A stretch of DNA of 32,970 nt from Clostridia bacterium (GCA_017501345.1 JAFVXC010000015.1:1-32970); one strand, 5' to 3'; positions 5,539 to 13,836 are shown, counted from the first letter of the stretch. Notes: generated from the sequence alone by a model not told the origin. Translations and numbers: made by a program.

Positions 5539-6873
5539 TTACGAGAATCGTACCTCTGCCGTTCCGTCCTCGCGGTATTCGATGCGGTCTCCGCAGTCGT
5601 TCAGCGAGTCGAGATAAGCGAGATATTCTTCCTTTGATGCAAATTCGGGCTCGTAATTTTCGATGATCTCCTTCGCGCGTGCGGCGTCGTCCTTCAAAAG
5701 AAGGATAGCGATCGCAAGCTGCAACTTGGCGGTATCCACGCAGGCAGCCTCGGGATCTGCGATTTGGTAGTCGTTTCCGTGTCCCGTTCCGCTCACGCCG
5801 CTTGCGTGAGGATGGAGAACGGGCATAATGCGCGAGAGGTTACCCATATCGGTCGAGCCGGTACCGACGGAGGTCTTCACGGTGAACGTTACGTTCGGAA
5901 GGACCAGCTCTGCCGCCTCCCTTGCGACCTCGGCCATTCCTCGGCTGTTGACAAGAGGGGAGTAGCCGGGGATATCAATGATCTCGATATTCGTGCCGAG
6001 GGACAGTGCCGCACCGACGAGGGCGCGGTTGACCCTTTTGTTTGCAAGCTCGATCTCCTTCGACGTTCTGCCGCGCACGTAGCTTTCGATCTTGACGGTC
6101 TCGGGGATCGCATTGACCATATCGCCGCCTTGCGTGATGATCGGATGCACGCGGATCTGTCCCGCCTCGGTGAAGGTCTCGCGGATCGCGTTGATCGCGT
6201 TCAGACCGCAGGTCGCGGCGTAAAGCGCGTTTCTGCCGCTCTGCGGCGCAGCGCCCGCGTGGGACGCCTTGCCCTTGTAAATGACGCTTTTGGCAATACA
6301 GCCGACCGAGCCGCCGTTCACGGAGAATGCCTTTCCGCTGTGCACCATAAGCGCGAGATCGACTGAGTCGAAGTAGCCGCGCGAGAGAAATTCGGGCTTG
6401 CCGCCGAAGTACTTGATCGTGCCCTTTTTCCGAAGCTCGGAGCGGTATTCAATTTCAAGAAGCTCCTCTGCGGGAACGGCGCAAAGACGGATTCTACCTG
6501 ACAGTCCGTCGAGTATACCGGGCTCACGGAGAGCCGCCGCAATACCGACGAGACCTGCGCACTGCGCGTTGTGTCCGCAGGAGTGAACGGCGCCCGTCAC
6601 GGGGTCCGCCTCGGGGTGCGAGGGACAGATGATCGAGTCGAGCTCACCGAGGATGAGAAGCTCGGGACCGGGACGTCCCGTGTCGATCACGGTGCAGAAG
6701 CCGGGGATGTCGCCCGCTCGCTGGAGCTCGTAGCCGAGGGACTCGAAGGTGTCCTCCATATATTTCGAGGTGACGAATTCCTTGAATCCGGTTTCGGGGT
6801 GCTTCCAGATGAAGCGTTCGGTCTTGAAGATCAGATCACGGTGCTTTTCGACCGCTTGGATGACGTTTTGCAT
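5539..6873 (-). CDS. M20 family amidohydrolase (AbgB/HipO-like), copy 1
   Basis: 444 residues, the normal length for M20D peptidases. Metal-site features are ELDSI (about 77-81), SCGHN (98-102), the catalytic PAEE (134-137) and late His residues around SGTGHGND. CGHN rather than CGHD is also found in AbgB-type enzymes, which cleave amides such as p-aminobenzoyl-glutamate. Expected role: cytoplasmic zinc-dependent hydrolysis of an N-acyl amino acid or dipeptide-like amide. It is the second gene of a tandem duplicate, 74 bases after its paralogue, with its own ribosome binding site (AAAAGGAGAG) but no clear promoter of its own, so it is probably read from 8325-8353. Substrate unknown. Confidence 0.88.
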   Translation of the reverse strand: MQNVIQAVEKHRDLIFKTERFIWKHPETGFKEFVTSKYMEDTFESLGYELQRAGDIPGFCTVIDTGRPGPELLILGELDSIICPSHPEADPVTGAVHSCGHNAQCAGLVGIAAALREPGILDGLSGRIRLCAVPAEELLEIEYRSELRKKGTIKYFGGKPEFLSRGYFDSVDLALMVHSGKAFSVNGGSVGCIAKSVIYKGKASHAGAAPQSGRNALYAATCGLNAINAIRETFTEAGQIRVHPIITQGGDMVNAIPETVKIESYVRGRTSKEIELANKRVNRALVGAALSLGTNIEIIDIPGYSPLVNSRGMAEVAREAAELVLPNVTFTVKTSVGTGSTDMGNLSRIMPVLHPHASGVSGTGHGNDYQIADPEAACVDTAKLQLAIAILLLKDDAARAKEIIENYEPEFASKEEYLAYLDSLNDCGDRIEYREDGTAEVRFS

Positions 6874-6947
6874 ACGATCTCTCCTTTTCTTTTGTTTGCT
6901 GCTGATGATGTTATCTTAGGGGACGAGGGGATAACTGTTTTTCGGTG

Positions 6948-8291
6948 TTACGAGAACCGTACCTCGGCAGTACCGTCCTCGCGGTATGCGATGCGGTCTC
7001 CGCTGTCGTTCAGCGAGTCGATATACGCAAGGAATTCCTCCTTCGACGCGAATTCGGGCTTGTAGCTCTCAACGACCGCCCGAGCGCGTGCCCCACCGTC
7101 CTTCAGAAGCAGGGTGATGATCCCGACCTGCCACTTGGCACTTTCGACGCAGGCGAGAATGGGATCCACGATCTCGTAATCGTTTCCGTGCGAGGTGCCC
7201 CTTCCTCCGCCTACCTTCGGCTGGAAGACGGGCATCACGCGCGACAGGTCGCCCATATCGGTGCTTCCCGTGGCGATGCTCGTGGTCGAACGGTATTTTA
7301 CGTTTGGCGTAGCGAGCTCTGCCGCCTCTCTTCCGACCTCGATCATCTCGGCGCTGTTGTCAAACGGTGCGTATCCGGGGTAGTCAATGATCTCAACGTT
7401 CGCACCGATCGAGAGTGCCGCACCCGTGAGTGCGCGGTTGACTCGGAGGTTCGCGCTCCTGATCGCCTTGAAGGATCTTCCGCGGACGAAGCTCTCGAGC
7501 CGCACGGTCTCGGGGATCGCATTGACCATATCGCCGCCGTGCGTGATGATCGGATGCACGCGGATGTAATTTGCCTCCGTAAAGGTCTCGCGGATCGCGT
7601 TGATCGCATTCAGACCGCAGGTCGCGGCGTAAAGCGCGTTTCTGCCGTTCTGCGGCGCACCGCCCGCGTGGGCTGCCTTTCCCTTGTAGATGATGTTTTT
7701 CACGATACAGCCGAGCGAGCCCTTGGCGGCTGAAAAATGATCCTTGGTGGAGGTGTGCATCAAGATGGCGATGTCGGAGGAGTCAAAGTAGCCGCGCGAG
7801 AGAAACTCGGACTTGCCGCCGAAGTACTTGATCGTGCCCTTTTTCCGAAGCTCGGAGCGGTATTCGATTTCAAGTAGCTCCTCTGCGGGAACGGCGCAAA
7901 GACGGATTTTGCCCGACAGTCCGTCGAGCACCCCGGGCTCACGGAGAGCTGCCGCAACGCCGACGAGGCCTGCACACTGTGCGTTGTGTCCGCAGGAGTG
8001 AACGGCGCCCGTCTCGGGATTTGCCGCGGGATGAGAGGGGCAGATGACCGAATCGAGCTCAGCGAGTATCAAGACCTCGGGACCGGGACGTCCCGTGTCG
8101 ATCACGGTACAGAATCCGGGGATGTCTCCCGCTCTCTCGAGCTCGTAGCCGAGGGACTCGAAGGTGTCCTCCATATATTTCGAGGTGACGAATTCCTTGA
8201 ATCCTGTTTCGGGGTGCTTCCAGATGAAGCGCTCGGTGTCAAGGATCAGCCTTCGGTGCTTTTCGACGGCATTATTGATGAGCTTTTGCAT
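6948..8291 (-). CDS. M20 family amidohydrolase (AbgB/HipO-like), copy 2
   Basis: 447 residues and clearly paralogous to the downstream gene. The N-terminal segment KHPETGFKEFVTSKYMEDTF and the block around VPAEELLEIEYRSELRKKGT are identical, while the central dimerisation domain and the part after about residue 185 have diverged. Metal-site residues are conserved (AELDS, SCGHN, PAEE, GTSHGND). It is the first gene of the pair, with ACGGAGG before the ATG and a good promoter at 8325-8353. One difference is at the late metal loop, PVFQPKVGGGRGTSHG here against PVLHPHASGVSGTGHG in copy 1, which may reflect different substrate preference (inference). Confidence 0.88.
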   Translation of the reverse strand: MQKLINNAVEKHRRLILDTERFIWKHPETGFKEFVTSKYMEDTFESLGYELERAGDIPGFCTVIDTGRPGPEVLILAELDSVICPSHPAANPETGAVHSCGHNAQCAGLVGVAAALREPGVLDGLSGKIRLCAVPAEELLEIEYRSELRKKGTIKYFGGKSEFLSRGYFDSSDIAILMHTSTKDHFSAAKGSLGCIVKNIIYKGKAAHAGGAPQNGRNALYAATCGLNAINAIRETFTEANYIRVHPIITHGGDMVNAIPETVRLESFVRGRSFKAIRSANLRVNRALTGAALSIGANVEIIDYPGYAPFDNSAEMIEVGREAAELATPNVKYRSTTSIATGSTDMGDLSRVMPVFQPKVGGGRGTSHGNDYEIVDPILACVESAKWQVGIITLLLKDGGARARAVVESYKPEFASKEEFLAYIDSLNDSGDRIAYREDGTAEVRFS

Positions 8292-8324
8292 AAAATCTTG
8301 CCTCCGTGGTTTCTTTTATACCTT

Positions 8325-8353
8325 ATTATACCTCGATGGGTGGGAATAGTCAA
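8325..8353 (-). promoter_or_regulatory. Promoter of the M20 gene pair
   Basis: TTGACT (8353-8348) and TATAAT (8330-8325), 17-base spacer, minus strand, 33 bases before the start codon of copy 2. Between here and spoVAD (8354-8494) no convincing sigma-A promoter for spoVAD is visible; a forespore sigma-G promoter would be expected for that gene. Confidence 0.8.
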
Positions 8354-8494
8354 CCGCTTTTGGTTTTTTTCTCAAAGGAAAAACGAGTTTTCCGAAAATT
8401 CCCAAGGGGGAGTCCGTGCTTCCTTTGCGGATATTTTTACCGAGGAGCGGAAATACTGTTAGCAGAAAGCGGAGAGAGAGGGACAGACGGGCGA

Positions 8495-9589
8495 ATGGAA
8501 AAAAAGATGGTGGAAAAACGAATTGAGGCGGGGAGAGGAATGGTGACGTTTTCCCGTCCCGTGCGCATTCTTTCGGCGGCGTCGGTGGTCGGAAAAAACG
8601 AAAGAGAGGGACCGCTCGGAGATGCGTTCGACCTGTCCGACGAGACCGACCGCTTCGGTCAGAAGACCTGGGAAAAGGCAGAAAGTGAGATGCAGCGTCG
8701 TGCGTTTCGCCTTGCGATGAAGAAGGGCGGGGTAGGGGCGGATGACGTGGACGTCCTTTATGCGGGCGATCTTCTGAATCAGTGCGTCGGCTCGGCGTAC
8801 GGTCTCCTCTCCTTCGACGTGCCGTATTTCGGTCTGTACGGTGCGTGCTCGACGGCGGCAGAAAGCATATTGCTTGCGGGAATGGCGTTGTCTGCGGGAT
8901 ACTTTCGGGTGGCGGGGGCGGTCACGTCGTCGCATTACTGCTCGGCGGAGAGACAGTACCGCACGCCGATCGAGTACGGCGGACAAAGAACACCGACCGC
9001 ACAGTGGACGGTCACGGGCTCGGGAGCCTTTCTCCTTACGTCAGAGGAGGACGGTACGCCCCTATGGGAGACACGCGGCGGAGAGGTGCTTCAAAGCGTG
9101 TATCTCGTCGGGGGGATGCCCGGCATCGTCGTCGAAAAGGGAATATCCGATGCTGCGAATATGGGCGCCGCGATGGCACCTGCGGTCCTCTCCACCCTCG
9201 TTCGGTGGTTCCGTGCGACGGGGACGGGGCCTGCTGACTACGATCTGATCGTCAGCGGTGACCTTGGATATGAGGGGGTCGCGATCCTGAGAGAGCTGCT
9301 ACGGATCGAATACGGCATTTTTGACGAGGATCGCATCAGCGATTGCGGGTGTATGATCTATTCGCGCGATACACAGGACACACACGCGGGCGGCTCGGGG
9401 TGCGGATGCTCTGCGGTCGTCCTCGCGTCTTGGATCCTGCCGCGAATCGAGCGAGGTGATCTTCATAAGGTGCTTCTGATCGGCTCGGGTGCTATGATGA
9501 GCCCCGGGAGCATCCAGCAGGGCGAGGCGATCCCTGCGGTGGGACATCTGATCGCGCTGGAAAGACGAAGGAAAGGAGGAGCGGAATGA
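8495..9589 (+). CDS. spoVAD: Stage V sporulation protein AD
   Basis: 364 residues from the ATG at 8495. Thiolase-like fold of the SpoVAD family: GPLGDAFD near the N-terminus, the YAGDLLNQCVGSAYG segment, FGLYGACSTAAES, GAVTSSHYCSAERQYRTP, and the C-terminal GSGAMMSPGSIQQGE. SpoVAD binds dipicolinic acid and helps load it into the forespore. The frame is open to 8306; 8495 is chosen because the family N-terminus is short and an AGAGGGA stretch lies upstream, but 8507 or 8540 (preceded by GGGGAGAGG) are possible. It overlaps spoVAE by four bases. SpoVAC, normally just upstream, is absent. Confidence 0.93.
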   Translation: MEKKMVEKRIEAGRGMVTFSRPVRILSAASVVGKNEREGPLGDAFDLSDETDRFGQKTWEKAESEMQRRAFRLAMKKGGVGADDVDVLYAGDLLNQCVGSAYGLLSFDVPYFGLYGACSTAAESILLAGMALSAGYFRVAGAVTSSHYCSAERQYRTPIEYGGQRTPTAQWTVTGSGAFLLTSEEDGTPLWETRGGEVLQSVYLVGGMPGIVVEKGISDAANMGAAMAPAVLSTLVRWFRATGTGPADYDLIVSGDLGYEGVAILRELLRIEYGIFDEDRISDCGCMIYSRDTQDTHAGGSGCGCSAVVLASWILPRIERGDLHKVLLIGSGAMMSPGSIQQGEAIPAVGHLIALERRRKGGAE

Positions 9590-9957
9590 CCGAAACTCTA
9601 CTGATGCTGGTGCGGGCGTTTATCGTCGGCGGCGCGATTTGCGTGCTCGCACAGATTCTGATCGACAAAACGAGGCTCACCCCCGCGCGCGTTCTCGTTA
9701 CGCTTGTCGTTGTCGGCGTATTCCTTGAGGCGGTCGGTCTTTTTGCACCCCTCAGGGAGTTCGGCGGTGCGGGCGCGACCACGCCACTGTGCGGATTCGG
9801 CGCCCTGATCTCAAAGGGAGTCCGTCGTGCGGTGGACGAAAAGGGACTCCTCGGCGCCCTTACGGGCGGTCTCACTGCGGCGGCGGGCGGAACTGCGGCG
9901 GCACTCGTATTCGGTTATATTGCGGCGCTGTGCACACGAGGAAGGCCTAAAAAATAA
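9586..9957 (+). CDS. spoVAE: Stage V sporulation protein AE
   Basis: 123 residues and about four TM segments, full length for the SpoVAEb form. Recognisable parts are FIVGGAICVLAQILIDKT at the N-terminus, VVVGVFLEAVGLF and GATTPLCGFGALISKG in the middle, and a Gly/Ala-rich C-terminal helix. It forms part of the SpoVA membrane channel that moves dipicolinic acid into the forespore and releases it in germination. The start overlaps the spoVAD stop (ATGA), and the gene is preceded by AAAGGAGGAGCGGA. Expected control is by forespore sigma-G; no promoter box was identified with confidence. Confidence 0.92.
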   Translation: MTETLLMLVRAFIVGGAICVLAQILIDKTRLTPARVLVTLVVVGVFLEAVGLFAPLREFGGAGATTPLCGFGALISKGVRRAVDEKGLLGALTGGLTAAAGGTAAALVFGYIAALCTRGRPKK

Positions 9958-10000
9958 GCCCGTCTCTCTGTCCGAAAAATGCGTACAGGCAAAAAACAAG

Positions 10001-10048
10001 CCCTCCCTTGCATAGGTATGTGATCGAACCACACGACCTAAGGGAGGG
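10001..10048 (+). promoter_or_regulatory. Leader hairpin that buries the sigK ribosome binding site
   Basis: CCCTCCCTT (10001-10009) is perfectly complementary to AAGGGAGGG (10040-10048), which contains the ribosome binding site for the ATG at 10056. The stem continues after a 4-base bulge with AGGT (10014-10017)/ACCT (10036-10039) and TGTG/CACA. The ribosome binding site would be fully paired if the leader is transcribed. Confidence 0.75.
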
Positions 10049-10055
10049 ATATTTT

Positions 10056-10754
10056 ATGCTTGCGATGATCTTGTCGTTTTTTACGCGCTTTTACCATATG
10101 ATTCTCGGGATCGAGGTGCCGCGCTCGTTTCCGCCGCCATTGCCGCCTGAGGAGGAGCACGCGTGCTTTCTCCGTGCCGCAGAGGGGGATGAGGACGCGC
10201 GGCAGAGGTTGATCTTGCATAATCTGAGACTTGTCTCTCATATTGTGAGAAAATATTACGCATCCTCACAGAGCAGCGAGCAGGAGGATCTTGTTTCGAT
10301 CGGTATCATTGGGCTCGTTAAGGCGGTCGACAGCTTCAACGTGCAGAACGGCGCGCGATTTGCGACCTATGCGGCACGGTGCATCCAGAACGAGATCTTG
10401 ATGCATTTCAGAAGCCGCCGCAAGACGCAGGGAGAGGTCTCTTTGAACGAGACGATCGACGTCGACCGCGATGGCAATCCGCTGACCTACGCCGACGTCA
10501 TCAGCTACGAGGATAACATCGCCGAGGAGGTCGAACGGAAGATCCGTCTGCGTGAGGCGATGCGCTACGTCGGCACGGTGCTTGACGAGCGCGAGAGACA
10601 GATCATCTGCCTCAGATACGGGCTTCGGGGAAGGACTGCGATGACGCAAAAGGATGTCGCACAGAGGCTCGGGATCTCGCGCTCGTACGTCAGCAGGATC
10701 GAGAAGGGGGCGATCGAAAAGCTGAAGGCGGCGTTCGGAGAATCTGCGAGATAA
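10056..10754 (+). CDS. sigK: RNA polymerase sporulation sigma factor sigma-K
   Basis: 232 residues from the ATG at 10056, preceded by AAGGGAGGG at 7-base spacing; an upstream in-frame ATG at 10008 has no such site. Sigma-70 regions are clear: region 2 with HNLRLVSHIVRKYY, EDLVSIGIIGLVKAVDSF and TYAARCIQNEILMHFRSR, and region 4 with LDERERQIICLRYGL and the HTH RLGISRSYVSRIEKGA. The hydrophobic N-terminus (MLAMILSFFTRFYHM) matches the pro-sequence of sigma-K, which SpoIVFB removes in the mother cell. Sigma-E shares much of the fold, but the start and PPEEEHACFLRAAEGD favour sigma-K. The gene is uninterrupted, with no skin-type element. The leader hairpin suggests translational control. Confidence 0.92.
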   Translation: MLAMILSFFTRFYHMILGIEVPRSFPPPLPPEEEHACFLRAAEGDEDARQRLILHNLRLVSHIVRKYYASSQSSEQEDLVSIGIIGLVKAVDSFNVQNGARFATYAARCIQNEILMHFRSRRKTQGEVSLNETIDVDRDGNPLTYADVISYEDNIAEEVERKIRLREAMRYVGTVLDERERQIICLRYGLRGRTAMTQKDVAQRLGISRSYVSRIEKGAIEKLKAAFGESAR

Positions 10755-10805
10755 AACAACCAAATCGATAAAATATAACATAATTTGATAATTTTTTGCG
10801 GACAC

Positions 10806-10834
10806 TTGACAATTTCTCGCGACTACCTTATAAT
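10806..10834 (+). promoter_or_regulatory. Promoter of the TIM-barrel gene
   Basis: TTGACA (10806-10811) and TATAAT (10829-10834), perfect boxes with a 17-base spacer, 46 bases before the ATG at 10881. Confidence 0.88.
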
Positions 10835-10880
10835 AACCGTAAGAGGTCGTTATGGCAGATAATGAGAGGAGAGGACAAAA

Positions 10881-11729
10881 ATGAGGATCGGCGTCAGCAG
10901 CTACAGCTTTCGGAAATATCAGAAGAGCACGGGATGCTCATACACACATCTGTGTGACAAGGCGAAGGAGCTCGGCTTTGAGGGAATAGAGTTCATCGGT
11001 CTTAAGACGAAGGATGACCTTCGCGAGGCAGAGGAGATCCGCCGCCACTGCATAGAGATCGGGCTTCCCATCGTTGCGTATACCGTTTCCGCGAATCTGC
11101 AGAGCGAGGATCTCGGGGCAGAGATCGAGCGTCTCAAGCGGTGCGTAGACGTTGCAGAGGCGCTCGGTGCGCCCGTGATGCGCCACGACGTTGCGTCGGC
11201 ACTGCGGGCGATCGAGGGATATACCTGGGAGAATGCGATCGGGGATATGGTGCCCGCGATCATTGAGATCACCGAGTACGCCGCGGCAAAGGGCATCCGC
11301 ACCTGCTCGGAAAATCACGGCAAGCTGTTTCAGGATTCCGAGCGCGTTGAGCGACTGATCCGTGCGGTCGACCATGAGAATTACGGCTGGCTCGTCGATA
11401 TGGGCAACTTCCTCTGTGTAGACGAGGAGCCGCTTTCTGCGGTACGCCGCGCCACACCCTATGCCATTCACGCACACGCGAAGGATTTCCTTTACCACAT
11501 CGTAAAGGAGGGCGTTCCTACGCCCGAGGGCTATTTCGCGACGCGGAACGGAAATCTCCTCCGCGGCACGGTGCTCGGTCACGGCATTGTTCCCATCGCG
11601 GATTGCGTGAAGGCTCTTCGTGAAGGAGGATACGACGGATGGCTCTCGATCGAGTTCGAGGGGATGGAGGAGAATCTCCCCGCGCTTTCCGCGGGACTCG
11701 CGTATCTCCGTAAGGTGACGGATGCTTAA
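10881..11729 (+). CDS. Sugar phosphate isomerase/epimerase family TIM-barrel protein
   Basis: 282 residues of the xylose isomerase-like/AP endonuclease 2 superfamily. Visible features are MRIGVSSYSFRKYQ at strand 1, GFEGIEFIG at strand 2, RTCSENHGKLFQ with the metal-ligand Glu and His, WLVDMGNF with the metal-binding Asp, IHAHAKDF, and a final SIEFEGMEEN with the last metal-ligand Glu. Members isomerise or epimerise sugars or inositols using a divalent metal in the cytoplasm; the exact substrate cannot be told. It is a single gene with its own promoter, a ribosome binding site (AGGAGAGG), and a terminator at 11771-11824. Confidence 0.85.
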   Translation: MRIGVSSYSFRKYQKSTGCSYTHLCDKAKELGFEGIEFIGLKTKDDLREAEEIRRHCIEIGLPIVAYTVSANLQSEDLGAEIERLKRCVDVAEALGAPVMRHDVASALRAIEGYTWENAIGDMVPAIIEITEYAAAKGIRTCSENHGKLFQDSERVERLIRAVDHENYGWLVDMGNFLCVDEEPLSAVRRATPYAIHAHAKDFLYHIVKEGVPTPEGYFATRNGNLLRGTVLGHGIVPIADCVKALREGGYDGWLSIEFEGMEENLPALSAGLAYLRKVTDA

Positions 11730-11757
11730 GCATCGCTTAAGTATCTCTTAAGCATCG
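11725..11757. repeat. 11-bp tandem repeat of CTTAAG(C/T)ATC
   Basis: CTTAAG occurs at 11725, 11736 and 11747, each followed by CATCG or TATCT, giving a strict 11-base period, with a degenerate fourth unit (CGTAAGGATC) after it. The first unit contains the stop codon of the TIM-barrel gene. The period is close to one helical turn. Confidence 0.8.
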
Positions 11758-11770
11758 CGTAAGGATCAAA

Positions 11771-11824
11771 TAAACAGACGAACAGAGAGCGTGCACGCTC
11801 GGAAAACGGTTCGTCTGTTTTTTT
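11771..11824 (+). terminator. Terminator of the TIM-barrel gene
   Basis: AAACAGACGAAC (11771-11782) pairs with GTTCGTCTGTTT (11808-11819), followed by a T run. The loop holds a second small palindrome (AGCGTGCACGCT). The rest of the gap to 11989 shows no gene and no clear promoter. Confidence 0.9.
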
Positions 11825-11989
11825 ATGTCACGAAGGATGGCGACCCCGCGCTTATAGCCCCTTCTCCGACCTCCGCGGCTTTCTTTTGGAAGCGGGATAA
11901 AACCGAAAACGTACGGCAAGTATTCATAAAAACGCGTCGGGCGGTATAAACATAGAGTACAGTAAAAAGGAAAGGTACGGTACTGTTTT

Positions 11990-13354
11990 ATGCGCGTATT
12001 TCGGAAATACCTCGTCGTGTGTTTGACCATTATCCTGATGCTCTCGACGCTTGCGTTCACCGCCCTTGCGGCAGACCTCATATCTGAGGACGGAGAGGCG
12101 GCGGAGGCGGATGCTCCCGTCAGCTTCGGGCTTCATCATCTTGCTGCCGCGACCGATATGGTCGTTTCTGCCGAGGTCGGGGAGCTTTATTACTTTACGG
12201 AAGCGGATTTTCTCCGCGCGATGAATCTCCGAAGCCTCGAATACATCACGGTCACCGAGGCGCCGAGTGCCGCCGACGGGACCCTCTTTCTCGGCGCCTC
12301 CGCGGTGCAGTCGGGGCAGGTGATCTCCGCGGGAAATCTCGAGCGGATGACCTATTCCTCCGCGACGGGGAGAGAAGGCGTCGGAAGCTTCCGTTTCTCC
12401 TGCGGAGAGAGCGGATACAGCCTCGAATGCCGTGTCTACTGCGTTCCCGAGTGCGGCGAGCGTCCGACGAGCGCTTATGCGCCCGAGGCAACGGTCTCGG
12501 CGTCGACGTATCGCGGTCTTTCGTATGAAAGCACGCTGTCGGGCTACGATCCCGACGGTGACGACTGCGTCTTTGAGATCGTGTCGTATCCCGAGCACGG
12601 CGCGGTGCGCCTCCTCGACAGAGCGGCGGGGCGCTACGTCTACACGCCCGATCAGGGCTATACGGGGGAGGATTCCTTCCGCTACGTCGTACGCGACGAG
12701 AAGGGAAATTACAGCACGAGCAGAGAGGTGACGGTGTCGGTATCCGAGCCGAGCATCTCGGTCGAGTTCGTCGACCTTTCAAGTGACAGCGCGGTGTCTT
12801 CAGCGATCAGAATGACCGAATGCGGCATTATGAGCGGCAGTGACGTCGGAGGGAAAACCTTCTTCTATCCTGACGCGACCGTCAGCCGCGTTGACTTCCT
12901 CGTAATGGCGATGCGCGCCTGCGGGATTGAGGAGCCGCCGACGGATGAAAAGACGGTCTTCCTCGACGACGGCGAGATCCCCGCGTCCCTCCGCGGCTAC
13001 GTTGCGGCGGCGTATTCGATGGGTGTGGTGAACGGCACCTTCGGGGAGGGTGGTCTGTATTTCCTCCCGGATCGGGCGGTCACGCGTGCGGAGGCGGCGA
13101 AGATCCTTTCGCTCCTGATCGAGGACTGTGAATCCGCATCGGAGGAGCTGAAGCGCCCCGACAGCGTGGCGGTCGGCGCCGTGACCTTTGACGACGGAAC
13201 GTCGATCCCCGCGTGGGCGGAGGATGCGATCTATCACCTGTCGGCGATCGGGGTCTACCGTGATGCGGACGGAAAGGCGTCCGCAGGTGCATCGCTCACA
13301 CGCGCGGAGACTGCGGAGATGCTCTCGGTGCTACTGCGGGTTCTGGAAGGATAA
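11990..13354 (+). CDS. Secreted surface protein with cadherin-like and SLH domains
   Basis: 454 residues. Signal peptide at 1-28 (KYLVVCLTIILMLSTLAFTA, then LAA). After a region of unknown fold, an Ig/cadherin-like VCBS-type repeat covers about 180-255 (SGYDPDGDDCVFEIVSYPEH, then YTPDQGYTGEDSFRY). The C-terminal part carries two to three S-layer homology modules, with motifs FFYPDATVSRVDFLVMAMRA, YFLPDRAVTRAEAAKILSLL and LTRAETAEMLSVLL. SLH domains attach to secondary cell wall polymers, so the protein is probably displayed at the cell surface. An AGGAAAGG stretch lies about 15 bases before the ATG, a rather long spacing. Ligand and role unknown. Confidence 0.85.
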   Translation: MRVFRKYLVVCLTIILMLSTLAFTALAADLISEDGEAAEADAPVSFGLHHLAAATDMVVSAEVGELYYFTEADFLRAMNLRSLEYITVTEAPSAADGTLFLGASAVQSGQVISAGNLERMTYSSATGREGVGSFRFSCGESGYSLECRVYCVPECGERPTSAYAPEATVSASTYRGLSYESTLSGYDPDGDDCVFEIVSYPEHGAVRLLDRAAGRYVYTPDQGYTGEDSFRYVVRDEKGNYSTSREVTVSVSEPSISVEFVDLSSDSAVSSAIRMTECGIMSGSDVGGKTFFYPDATVSRVDFLVMAMRACGIEEPPTDEKTVFLDDGEIPASLRGYVAAAYSMGVVNGTFGEGGLYFLPDRAVTRAEAAKILSLLIEDCESASEELKRPDSVAVGAVTFDDGTSIPAWAEDAIYHLSAIGVYRDADGKASAGASLTRAETAEMLSVLLRVLEG

Positions 13355-13385
13355 GCGGCGTAAGATTTCGTAGGATGGTGATAAA

Positions 13386-13457
13386 GGAAAGAAGCCGCAC
13401 TCGGGAAAGAAGCCGTGCTGAGGAAAGAAGCCGTGCTGAGGAAGGAAGCCGAACTGA
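13386..13457. repeat. Four tandem 18-bp repeats
   Basis: Units at 13386-13403, 13404-13421, 13422-13439 and 13440-13457 share GGAA(A/G)GAAGCCG and differ at a few positions. They lie just after the SLH gene and are not in a supported gene. Confidence 0.85.
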
Positions 13458-13485
13458 GGGATGTTCTTGAAAGAACACCCCTCAG
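13454..13485. repeat. Palindromic intergenic element
   Basis: CTGAGGG-A-TGTTCTT (13454-13468) pairs with AAGAACA-C-CCCTCAG (13471-13485), one A-C mismatch in a 15-position stem. It is followed by ACTCCCCCAAGAACTTTCGG, which resembles dispersed intergenic repeats common in Clostridia (from memory, not checked). The rest of the gap, 13486-13807, holds no gene I can support. Confidence 0.6.
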
Positions 13486-13807
13486 ACTCCCCCAAGAACT
13501 TTCGGAAAGGGAGGAACGGAGCATTTGCATTGACGCCTGAAATTCCGAAGGGCTCTACGCATTGTAAACGTGTCCGCTCCCGAGGGCGCCGTCTCGGTGA
13601 CCGCTTCAGCAGGCTTCAGCGGATCCCCGATCCACCTCACTCGCGGACGGAAAGGCTTTCCTCCCGGGAAGACTTGCGAAGAGCCCTTTCTGCCGGCGGA
13701 TTTGCTTCTTGACCCCAAAATTTTCACCGCATTACACAAATAAAGGCGAAAAAAAGCCCTCCGATACGGACGAAGTGAAAAATTTTGCAAAAAAACAGAA
13801 AATCCTC

Positions 13808-13836
13808 TTGACAATCGGACAGGAATTCGGTATAAT
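13808..13836 (+). promoter_or_regulatory. Promoter of yceD-rpmF
   Basis: TTGACA (13808-13813) and TATAAT (13831-13836), 17-base spacer, consensus boxes, 47 bases before the chosen start of the DUF177 gene. Confidence 0.88.

Noticed and set aside
13386..13457. CRISPR array
   Set aside because: The units are directly adjacent 18-mers without spacers and no cas gene is present.
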